DNA of 64,000 bases from Corythucha ciliata (Eukaryota; Arthropoda; Insecta; Hemiptera; Tingidae): NCBI GenBank assembly GCA_038030265.1, contig CM075939.1:12009253-12073252 (forward strand), read 5' to 3'. Position numbers and translations under genes: made by a program. Below the pieces are notes generated by a model. The model searched no databases, was not told where the DNA came from, and worked only from the letters and a program-made list of their open reading frames with translations. Each line of letters starts with the position of its first letter. Position 1 is the first letter of the stretch. Shown here one piece after another: positions 21,701 through 32,343 of the stretch.

Positions 21701-24700
21701 CCAGTCACCTGCTATTTTAGGCTCGATGCCCCAAACCTGTCGGGGAAACGCTCGTCCAACGAGAATTTCAATGAATTTTCCCAGTACTTGCCAAGCGTGC
21801 AGTTTCTTGAACAAATTCGAGAAGACTTCCGACCTTATTTCTAAAGTGGGGGGGGGGGGGGGTGATGGGTTTAGATTAATGTTGAACGCTGTCATACACA
21901 AACACAAAAGTACGTACTATGATGACTGAAATGATCCTGAACGAGAAAATCGACGAGAATCGAAAAGGACTGTTCGATGGTCTCACGACTCTTGAAGTAG
22001 GATTTTAATAATTTAAAAACGACGGTCGACAAGTTATCTAGATCCCTTGAACGGAGTTTAAACCGTCCAGCGGGTTTATCTTCAGGTGACTGCCACGGTA
22101 TCGTCTGTATTTTGAGCTCGCTCAAATTAGCCACGCCACTCTGAATTAGTTGCCTTAATGAAACGCACACAAAAATTGAGGAAAATATTACGGTTTGATC
22201 GATACATCGAGTACACGGGTCCTTGGCAAAAAGGAGCGGGGAGTATGTTACGTTCTAATTAAATCTCTTTCACGGTGTTTTAAAAGGCTCAGCAACTTCT
22301 AATTTTGCTTAAATTAAAAATTAAGAACAAAAACCTGCATTTTCGGATGAATTAAGACCCGAAAGTCACATAGGGTTGGCAGATAGCAGAGGCTCTTCGC
22401 CCGGGGATATCCATACATAATATTTACGTATAAACGTATACAGTTTGTGATGATGGGGGGGGGGGGGCTTTTGTACATATCGACATCCGAACGCCCAAAG
22501 GGCCAATCTACACAATTTGAACACAAGGGCCAACCTGGATTATTTGAACCAAAGGGCTAATATGAAAGCGCTTCGAGGTCAATCTGAAAACTCGAGCATG
22601 TAATTCACCACCATCAGCATGTAATCTTCACTAAAGGCATTTATGTTCTTGTCGATTAGTACAGGAAATAAAGCTAAAAAAAAAAAGCAAAATAGCGGCA
22701 AAATTCGGCCCAACTTCAAATGTGGCTTAAAAAATTCCTTTTGATGTATACTTCCAGGATTCGAAGAGTTCGCAACGATACCACGAAAATCCGTGAAATT
22801 GGTTTTGAAGGCGCCAGGTCCACAAAAAATGGTCTTAAAAGATCCAGACACGTGAAAGTGAAATTGGCATATTTGAGCCAAACACCCGAAATGTCTATTT
22901 GAAATAGCTAAAACAACGAAATTTGGTTGCCAAAGTGGACCAAAGCGTGGATTTTAAAAGAAAATAAATCTGCCAAATTGAGGCTTTAAAGAGCCAAATC
23001 CTGGAAATTCGATTTTTAAAGATCCCGCAAAATTGCATTTTCGAATGAGAGCAACCTCGCAAAATTGTCTTTTGAAGAAGACAAAATTACAATTTACGAA
23101 ATTGGCTTATCGGTTAAACCAAACCCTCGAAATTGATATTTGAAAGACCCAAATCCACGGAGTTTGTTTATTCAATTGAGACGGATCCCCAAAATTACTA
23201 TTTTTAAGAGCCAAGTCCAATAAATTCGGTTCTTGAAGGAAGGTACGAAACTTGGGCGTGCTTGAACTTCGGCCCCAGACAGAGACTTTTTTTTGTCAAC
23301 AAAATAACAAACACGACAATTTGGCCCCAGGAACGACGTGTTTCAATGGAGGCCACTCTTTACTGTGCTTGCAGTCTGCCTCCGCAGTTCGACAATTTTC
23401 TATTTTAGGCTTTGGATTAAATTGATCGAGTCCCGGCCAAGTTTGTGAACATTCCGCATCTAGCTCCTTCGTTTCAGCCGCTTATTAGGGGCACTTTTGA
23501 CGGCTACATAGCCGACCAGGCAAGTGATTTTATTGGGCGGACTAGCAAAATATTCTGTCCAGATAGAAGTGCGAAATACTGCTTGGTTTAATCTGCTATT
23601 AATTGAAAAAAACCGCAGTTTCATGACTGAATCGCCATTTTTTAGTGCATTTCATTAAAAAAATGCACTATTGGTCTCGCCCTGATGGTCGCACATATGG
23701 GTTGTAATACATTTTTTTCACGTTTCAGAACCCTTAGAACACGAATCCGAGGTCGGTTCGATTTGCTATATGTATTTGTACATTTACACATACATTCAGG
23801 GTGTTCAAAAATAGAGGGCAATATTTCGCCCGGTGATTCTGCACCTCAAATGGGTTAAAAAGACCCCTTGACCATAGTCCGATTCTCATTATTTTCCGAG
23901 ATATTCAGGATTTTAGTACTTTTTGAGTTTGCCTTGTGTGTTTTTTTTTTTTTTTTTTTTGGAAAAGCGGCCGTTGCATAGTAACCGGAGGCTCTAAGGT
24001 CAAATCTGACGGTACCATTGGAAAGAGCGGACTTTTTTCTATTAGAATTGAGTTATTCCATTCCATTTTGCTTCATAGTTCATAGGTGCTCAGATATCCT
24101 GAAACAAAGTCGAACATGTTCAAAATTCAATCCATGTTCACGACACTTTGAAGATGGATTGCTCCTCAACAGGTGCTTTCGGAGGTGACATTTTTTCAGA
24201 AAAGTTGGCGCATAGTATCACTATGAAAATTGTATTTTTAGATCGCCTTCTTAAGGCCAGGTCACACCTATCATGCACGCTTCCGATCCGACACCGATCA
24301 TGCATTTTTTGATAGGTGTGGGGACCATAATAGACGTTAATACCGAATAATTCACGGCTATTACGCTGCTCAGCCCTCTCAAATTGCCTTTCCAACCCAA
24401 ATATAGTCTAACCGTTACGAGAGTTTCCACAGTCTCCATTCCGACATGCATGATCGGTGTCGGATCGGAAGCGTGCATGATAGGTGTGACCTGGCCTTTA
24501 TAAGGACTTTTTTCTAGAAATTTCATAGTCGTACTTGAAAAACGTGAGACACCTATTCATTTCTGACGTAGTTTTCTTGACACAAATCTCAAAATTGGTG
24601 ACAGAGAAATGGTTCGCGTGAAGCATCATGTTGCAATAAATATTCTAACGGCTGTTGGCGATTCAGATAAACCAAATGCTCTCTGGTGGCGGTCCACCGA

Positions 24701-27700
24701 AGTAGGAAGAGCGGTAGGCTCTCTACAAGCTCCTATGGGAAAACGAAGTTTTCTTTCCTTTTTATGAGTTTTTAGGATTTTTAAAAGTCATTTCTTTGAA
24801 ATATTAGTTGATATTAAACTCGTCATTGAGGAATAATTGAAATAAAACGAAAGAACTCGTAGTGAAAATGAGAAAATGACGGCGTTTTCCACCAGCAACT
24901 GCAATTTCGGCAACTGATTAATTAAGCCCATTAAACTGGCCATCACCACACAAAAAATCACATTTTTGCCAGAAACGGACCGTTTGACCAGGAAACTGAG
25001 TTAAAACTTGTAATTCATCACCGCAATCCCGATTTCCGGTTTAAAAAAAAGGTAATGTAGTCACAAAAAGTGTACCTTGGGCTATTTCTTGTCAGAAACT
25101 CTCAAAACTGCCTTGAAACCGACAAATTCATTACAAAATTCAAAATTTTCACCATAGTGGGCAGATTAGGGGTTATAATCCCGTCAATAGAAACCCAGGT
25201 GAGTTAATAATAAAATATTTCTGGATGAAATTTTCATTTTTGGCTCATTAGAGGCTTTTTAGGACTCAATACTATTTTTGAAATAGTAAATAAAACTAAA
25301 ACAAGCCGATATAAGTGTTAGTTTTTCAGAAAAGTTTTTGAGTAAAATTAGCGTGTTAAAAGACGCAATTTCACGAATTTACCCTATTCGGCAAAGAAAG
25401 CGAATTTCCCCCCAGAAACTGACTGTGCTCACATAAAAAGGGCAATATTCCACGAAGAACTTCCACTATTGCAGGTTAAACGATCAGTGTAGCCTTTCAA
25501 TGTATAAAAACTGTCAATTCTTGCCCAAGAAAAAGGAATTTTGATCATTGAACTTGGTATTTTGTCCCCACGAGAACTAAAATCGGCAACTTGTAATTAG
25601 ACCCCTGATATGACATTGGCCCCCTCCCCTCAAAATATTTCCTGGAAACTGTCAAGTTATTGCTCGATTCTGAACTTTTGGGCCATTTCTGTACTAAAAA
25701 CGGAACGAAAGCTTCGAAATTATCCTCGAATTGCCGATCTCCTATCGTTTCGTATATATACATATATGTAGCCAGTTTCTGTCCTCGATTGACAGTTTTG
25801 GGGGCCCTTTCGTCGCTCAATTGGTGGTTTCGTGCAATAGAGCAATTTCTGAGGTTAAATTGCCTTTCTAAAGCTGAATATTGGGTGTATGATATATTCG
25901 TAGAGAAGCTGCCCTACCCTACATCAACGGCGGCCTACGCCTTGGCGTCATTTATTTGGCCGCATATTGGAGCTTAACACCACTTCCCCTTCTTCGAAGC
26001 TCTTTGATGAGGCTGTATGTACATTTATCAAATGATTCACATAGGCAACATTACGAGACAACAAAAAGAGATAATGACTACGAAACTGTCCATCAGGTAC
26101 GTACTAGGATACTAAATTCACTACGTTCCCGACTTTGTAATCCTTTGAAAGCCTGCCTTCTCCTCATTAAGGTCGCAACTACCAAACCGTTTTCCTTCAT
26201 ATTTGGTAATTGTTCAGCCAGAAAACATTTTAAAACTCCTAAAAAATGGCAAAAACGTTGTTTAGCCCTTATGCCGGTGGAGAGAGTAGGGCTCTTTTCC
26301 GCCATTGTGCCTCGACTGCAAGTGATAATCTGAATCGCCAATACGATTATATCATATTTTTCCCCGTTTCTCTTGAATATTTTTTCTTTCCACTGCAATA
26401 TCCAGTAGCCATTTGTTCCTTTTAGTCCAGGAGCAGATTCAAGAAAAATAGCAAAATCGTGCACTTTTGAGACGTGCTTTCGAACTTTGCAGGCGTGTTC
26501 TAGATGGCTGATGAGTTGATTTTAAGATTGGACGCAATCGCGACATCGCATAGGACGGCTGTTATTCAAGATAGCCGTTGGAAGTTTTAGTACTTCCGCC
26601 GTTTCTTGAGACTTTATTGAGATGAAACTCCACAACATCGTCCCAATAAATATTGTTTGGCAGTGATAGAGTTGGGGGGGGGGGGTATTCGAACTAGGAT
26701 GCAAATGCCCGATTGAAAAAGCTTTTCATGCTTTTACTGACTGTGATACCACGTCAGATTTTCGAACCTGCTCCTGGACTATTTCTGTTTTTTTTTTTAA
26801 AGAAGTGTTTTAAGTAGGTACTCGTGAGATTTAAAAAAAAACCAAAGGCAAAAAAAAGTTTTGAAAAAAAGAAAAAAGATTGGAATCCTGTGCATTTGTA
26901 ATGGGGGGGGGGGGCGTCCGAAGGTGAAGACTGATAGACCAAGTACGTCACACGTTTTGCCCGTTTCATGCGTTGCGTGTTGCCTAACCGAAGTGATCAC
27001 GCCTTGTATGTACTCACCTTGCGTTATCGAGATTCCAGGCGTAATGACGTAATTCTGATTACAAAGTATACAAGCCCGTGAGAGACCCAACCGGTACGAC
27101 CATGAGCGGAGGTCTGGCACCCAGCAAGACGACCGTCTACGCCAGTAATCTGTCCTACTCGTTGACGAACAACGACCTTCATAAAATATTCACCCGATTC
27201 GGTCCCGTCGTCAAAGTGACTCTGGTCAAAGACAAGGTGACGCGAAAAAGCAAGGGCGTCGCTTTTATACAGTTTAAGACGAGGGACGTTGCTAAGGAGG
27301 CCGTCAAACAGATGAACGGCAAGGTGCTGTTTGGTCGAACTTGGAAGGTCAACTGGGCGAAGGATAATGGACGAGCGGCTGAATTTATCAAAAGAAAGTT
27401 GAGTTGACATTCGAGAAAACCAAATACCTCAAATTACAATATTTTGTGTCTCATTTCCGTAGAAACTATCCAGACAAAAGTTTTTGCTTTGAGTGCGGCG
27501 AGGAAGGACACATGAGTTATTCCTGTCCGAAAAATTCACTGGGTAGTCGGACACCACCCCCCAAAAAAGAGAGGAAAAAGAGAAAACGTCCCCTAGAAGA
27601 CGAAGAATGTCAAGAAAACTCTGAGGTGGAACCGGACGAAGAGGATCTAGAAACGCTAAGCGCTGCCATACAGTCGGAACAGGCTAAACTACCGGCTTGG

Positions 27701-28584
27701 ACGCCCGGTGACTCCGACGTTCGAAAACCGAAGATTAAGAAAAGCTCTTATTTTAGTGACGAGGAAGAATTTTCGGACTAACCTGGTTTCCTCGTTGGGG
27801 ATGTCTTCGAGAGTCTTCACGTCGAAGAGCAGTTGCTCTGAGACAAGCGTGTACAAAGTTAGAAGTTCAGTCAGTTTTTCGCGGTGCATTTCACTGAGCG
27901 GCTTGGCGATCACAAGGTCTTCCGAGGCCGTGTTTTCAATTTCCCAATAATTCGCCTGAAAACGATGTATTCAATGACTATACACCCTTGTAACTGAATA
28001 AAAAACAACAAACTTTAAGCCATTGGAGAGTGTGTGTCACGCCGAGGCGAAGAAAGTCAACGGACGGCAACTGTTTCCCATGGGCGGTCAAATGTCTAAT
28101 ATGGACGAGCCATTCCTCGAGGCCGATGAGTTTCGCCTTATTGTACAAAGTGAGATGGTCGTTCTTATTACTGGTCTCGTAGAGAACGTTGAGAAAACGC
28201 ATAATTAACGACGAGTAGGCGAATTGAAGCTGACTGTCGGGGAGGGCTTTCTCGTTCGAGAGGTCGGGAAAGAAGGAACGATCCCGACAGACGTAGGTCA
28301 ACAGGTCGAGTGTGCACTTGACACCGCCCGGACACAGTCCTCTAAATAACGAAATTAAATATAATTCACATCGTACGTCGGATTTCACGTAATAATGTAC
28401 CTTGAGAGCCATTCCTGCATTTCACACACGGCCCGCTCAACTTGGTCCAAGTCCGTGGAGTACGCTTGTTCGAACACGCGTGTCCATTCATCTCTGCATC
28501 ACACTGACATGTTAATTGTTCTCCTATGACGAAAATGACAAAATCTTACTTGTTTTTCCATGAAACCCGTCGAATTTTTGACAT
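18730..28584 (-). CDS. LAS1L: LAS1-like ribosome biogenesis endoribonuclease
   Basis: Ten exons on the minus strand join in phase: 28584-28550, 28493-28401, 28341-28014, 27955-27783, 22153-21918, 21840-21669, 21601-21493, 19543-19326, 19226-18976, 18893-18730. They give about 592 residues; the human protein has 734. The N-terminal HEPN-type nuclease domain keeps its catalytic R..H motif as RHLTAH (residues 125-130) within a Las1-typical context ([18 protein letters not shown]). The C-terminus keeps the family's short SxxWDTYP-type motif ([17 protein letters not shown]). Las1 acts in the nucleolus with the kinase Nol9/Grc3 to cut ITS2 in pre-rRNA. Intron 4 (22154-27782) contains ZCRB1 on the other strand. 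The 5' end diverges from IGBP1. The start is the first ATG leading into the conserved VSWKNKDEWTRV region. Exon 5 is the least certain join. Confidence 0.9.
20100..21425 (+). repeat. Type III minisatellite in LAS1L intron 7
   Basis: Loose tandem units with the theme GGCCCGAAACTTGCAATTTC followed by GCGGATATTAAG recur roughly every 40-50 bp through the intron. Open frames here follow the repeat, not a protein. Confidence 0.6.
22490..23250 (+). repeat. Type II minisatellite in LAS1L intron 4
   Basis: Degenerate units with the theme GAAATTGGTTTTGAAAGAGCCAAATCC-like (cores of about 30 bp) run across this stretch, the same family seen at 5863-6160 and inside 13198-14679. A G-run lies at about 22,455-22,467 at its left edge. 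Confidence 0.6.
24255..24496. mobile_element. 242-bp MITE with perfect 51-bp terminal inverted repeats
   Basis: The two ends match perfectly for 51 bp, starting GGCCAGGTCACACC and ending CATGCAT, around a unique centre of about 140 bp. A perfect terminal repeat implies a recent insertion. The target duplication is unclear (TTAA on the left, TTTA on the right). The terminus GGCCAGGTCACA resembles PIF/Harbinger- or ISL2EU-type ends; that is inference. It encodes nothing. Confidence 0.85.
24497..27101. other. Gene-free part of LAS1L intron 4 upstream of ZCRB1
   Basis: Contains loose repeats (GAAACTGTCAATT-type themes, 24,900-25,700), G-runs near 26,676 and 26,902, and no protein-like frame. The last 100-200 bp should hold the ZCRB1 promoter. 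No TATA box is obvious. Confidence 0.45.
27102..27781 (+). CDS. ZCRB1: ZCRB1 (U11/U12 snRNP 31 kDa-like) RRM and zinc-knuckle protein
   Basis: Two exons, 27102-27397 and 27463-27781, give 204 residues; the human protein has 217. MSGGLAPSK matches the family start exactly, so the upstream in-frame ATG at 27078 is not used here. An RRM spans about residues 10-85, with the [13 protein letters not shown]1 strand. A CCHC zinc knuckle follows (C107, C110, H115, C120), then a basic patch (KKERKKRKR), an acidic tail and the conserved [11 protein letters not shown] end. The family is a component of the minor (U12-type) spliceosome. The gene lies wholly within LAS1L intron 4 in antisense orientation. 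The last base of its TAA overlaps the GT of the LAS1L exon 4 donor, and an AATAAA at 27997 implies a 3' UTR that covers LAS1L exon 4. Confidence 0.96.
27997..28002 (+). promoter_or_regulatory. ZCRB1 polyadenylation signal AATAAA
   Basis: First plus-strand AATAAA after the ZCRB1 stop, 216 bp downstream. If used, the ZCRB1 mRNA is complementary to the whole of LAS1L exon 4 (27783-27955). Confidence 0.6.
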
Positions 28585-28771
28585 AGTCGAAAATGGAAGT
28601 GTCAGTTCCAAGCACGAGGCGGCAAACAAACCTTACGCCGGAAAACGTATGGAAAACCTAACATAACCTTCCGTTATTGCTTTTCTTTGATTTCTTTGTA
28701 TGCTATTTATCAATCTAAAATAAGTTTAATGTTATTCGCGTGATTTATGCGTTTATGCTTTAACATTGAGA
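28585..28771. promoter_or_regulatory. Divergent promoter shared by LAS1L and IGBP1
   Basis: Only 187 bp separate the start codons of LAS1L (minus) and IGBP1 (plus). It must hold both 5' UTRs and both core promoters. No TATA box stands out. GGAAGGTTATGTTAGG near 28,660-28,675 (minus sense AACCTAACATAACC) is the most conspicuous motif. Confidence 0.7.
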
Positions 28772-31700
28772 ATGGCTTCGAGCTCAGGTGCCGAAGTTGA
28801 ACACAATGAAAGGAAACTTCTCGACATTTTCGACGAAGGGTACGACCTCTTCGAGAAAGTGTCCTCTTGCGACGAACCGACGAATAGTATTTGCGTTCAG
28901 GTGCAATCAAGTTTTATTTATGTCATAAAAAGGGGTAGAATTACGGGGGTTTTTTGGGTCTCTAGACGAAAGTTAAACAAGCCATGAGACTATTGGAAGA
29001 AGCGACGAGACTCACTTCCCTCGCCGGTGTGTTCAGCTCGAATGAAACGGTCGACGAAGTCGCCACTGACAATTTACGCCTGTTCCTATTGCCCGCTCTA
29101 CTTGGAACGCTCGCCTTGAAGCTAACTGGGTCGACCAACCGTTTGGAAGTGGTCGAAACCAGCGATACGTATTTCAGGTAAAGCTCTTGACGGATTTACA
29201 GAATGGTACAGCAGACTTGAACGCAAGTGGCGAAATTTAGGATTGCCAGATGTCCGGTTTTCGCCCGGAGCCTCCGGCCGGGCCGAGAATATCTCGTTCA
29301 AACTACAAAAAAGTCCTGACCACATAAATGTTCCAGCCCTAAGAAAGTTCTGACCAAATATCCTGTCCTAGTCCGTTCCGCACGCGAAGCATACATAAAA
29401 TTTCCCCGAGACTCTGTTGAGGCAGCAAAATAATACAAATTTAAATATTACCAAATGGTCTGCTTTTCCATTTAAAACGTTTACAAATCCCTCCCAGCAA
29501 ATTGATACTTTCTGAACTTTAACGGGAAATTAGCCTGAACATTCGTATAAGAAATAATTGATTTTTCTTCCCCCAAATTGCCAAAAGAATTACCAATTTT
29601 GCTTCCCAATAATCCACAAGGGGCGAAAACTGTTAAATAACCCCTGAATTTGCTTATTTGTCCATGAAATCGCCCCAATCGATTGCTCCAAGGCCTATGT
29701 AGTGTAACCACCGGTGAAACTACACACATGTAGGCCTGGGGCGGTAATCAGAATGAGGCCTCTTAAGGCTCGTTTACACGATTCAATCTCATTGCTCAAT
29801 ATGATGGAAGACAATTCAATGTCTCAGGCTACGATTGCTGTGCATGCAATTTCTGACGATTTCCCAGCGAAATCCTCGTCAGAGCAAGGGTGGTTCCACT
29901 ACACGCGTTTCTATTCTGATCGTTTGTCAGAACGTTGTTCCAGTTGCCACCCTTATGAACGAAAATGATCTGTATTGTCTTGACAATCCTTTGATCAAGT
30001 TTTAACTTATGAATAGTGTGAATTGGAAAATATGAGCGCTTGAGCCATTTATTCAGCACGACGTAGGAGATTTCGAAATGGTGTTTCAAGAATTATGGGA
30101 CCAACTTTTTTTTTGGGGGGTGCCGTCCCGGCCAAGCCGAGTCCGGCGACGCCAAGGCCACCAATTGGGCCCCTACGTCATACCCAACGGGTCCCGGACT
30201 CGGAGGGGCTAGCACGGCTCCTCGAATTTCCTCACCCTCCCCAGAAAATCCAGTACTCGGACCCCTTGAGCCCTGGAAAATTCTAGGTCGGTCAACCTGT
30301 CCCTCCCAAATACAGCAAACCTCGCTGCCGCAAACCCCTCACACTCTCTCACTAAATGACCCGTTGTCTCCTCCTCCACTCCACACCTCTCACATGTAGG
30401 GTACCCTATTAGCCCCATCATGTGCAAGTGTCTCTGAACTGCAAAGTGCCCTGTAAATATTCCTACTATCTTTCTAGTTTGCTTTCGCCCTAACCCTACC
30501 AGCCACTTTGTCGTGTTGGCATCATACCTTTTAATGCCCTCTTTCGCTTGTCTGCAGTGATTTTCTGCTTCCCATCGTGCCTGGGCTTCCGCTTTCGCCC
30601 AACCCCGAATTTCACTGAGTCCTACTTCCCTTGCTATCCCCACCACCGGTTCTGGGCCGACATATTCTGTCATGGCCCCCGTCTTAGCCAACTCGTCTGC
30701 TCTCTCGTTCCCCGGGATACCCGCATGACCTGGTACCCACCCCAATGTAACCGTGTTACCCTCCGTCAGCAGTGCCGATATACTGGCTCTACAGCCCCCC
30801 ACCGCCCCCGACTTGACCACCGGCCTGGAAATGGCCCCGAGGGCGGCTCGGCTGTCCGAGTATATCGTTATTCGCTTATTTGTCACACCTTTCCGTCTCA
30901 GTTCGATTGCACAAGCCTCTATGGCCGCAACCTCCGCCTGGAACACCGTCGCATATTTCCCCAACGTCAGGCTCTCTTCCACCCCCATTCCAGGGATGTA
31001 TATGCCTGACCCCGCCTTCCCTTTCCCGGTTCCAATTTTTGAACCGTCCGTAAAACACTTAATCTCTTCTGTATCCCCCCCTTGCCCGGTCTCCCGGGAT
31101 TGTTTGACCACGATCGTCTTTGCAAAGTCCCCTTGTTTTACCATTTGATCCGATCTCATGCCCGTGGACGGTGCCACTCTGCGCATGTGTTCTCGTACCC
31201 CCCATTTCCTACCTTCCCTGACATGCAGTCCAATCTGTATGCCGCTTCCATAGCCCGTGCCTGCAGTTCAAGGCTTAAGGGTTTTAGTCCTAGCATTACC
31301 TCCATCGGTCTTGTTGGTGTCGTTCTGAACGCCCCTAGGGTCGCCAGACAGGCCAGCCTTTGCACTCTGTTTAATTTAGCTGCGTTTCACTTTTTGTTCG
31401 CCGCCCTCCACCAGACCATGGCCCCGTAGACGATCCTTGGTCGGATAATCCCCGTGTACAACCATAGGGTCATTTTGGGGTTCAGGCCCCATGTTTTCCC
31501 CACTACCCTCTTGACCAACTTGAAAAGTTTTGTCTTTTTGACATTTTCTTGTCTTTCATATGGCACATAAAAAAAAAATCGTCACGAAATTTGCTCACGA
31601 AAATTGCTAACGAAATTTGTCCCAAATTGTCCCGTTGCAACGGTTACCATAGCAACGGTTGCCATGGTAACGGCTCACATAGCAACGGTTGCCATGGTAA

Positions 31701-32296
31701 CGGTTACCGCAGCAACGATTGCCATGGTAACGGCTCACATAGCAACGGTTGCCATGGTAACGGCTCACATAGCAACGGTTACCATGACAACGGTTGCCAT
31801 GGTAACGGCTGTACATGAAAATGTCCTAATGCGTTGCAAACTCGTATGCAAGCGTTTCTTCAATTTAGGCATAAAGTGGCATCTATACACCGCGAATAAT
31901 TGCCTCAATTTCAGCTCTAAATTAGCGTTTTATATTAATTTTTATAGCCGCAAATTGTAGCGTTTTTTCTGAATTTGAGCCACGAATTAGAGTTTCATCT
32001 CAATTTGAGGTGTGAAAGAACGATTTTTACCAATTTTTATTAATGTCATACGCGAATCAGCGCTTCTTCTAAGTTTTAGCCATAAATGAGTGGTTTTGTC
32101 AATTCCAGCCAATAATTACATTTTTAGGAGTGAATTTGCGATTTTGTCACATCTTAACATCCTAAAAGTCCTTGTTTTCTCATATTTTAGCTTTTCTGGG
32201 TCCCCATCCGAATTTGGGCCAGAGGTGGTCCGCCCCGCCTCTGCCTAAACCACAGTACGTTAGAGTCTCTGAGAGGTTGTGACCGTTGTGACTTAC

Positions 32297-32343
<47 letters not shown>

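Noticed and set aside
31549..31960. Open frames reading as CHGNGSHSNG or TVAMVTAHIA repeats on both strands
   Set aside because: They exist only because the X-box array has a 30-bp period, a multiple of three without stops.
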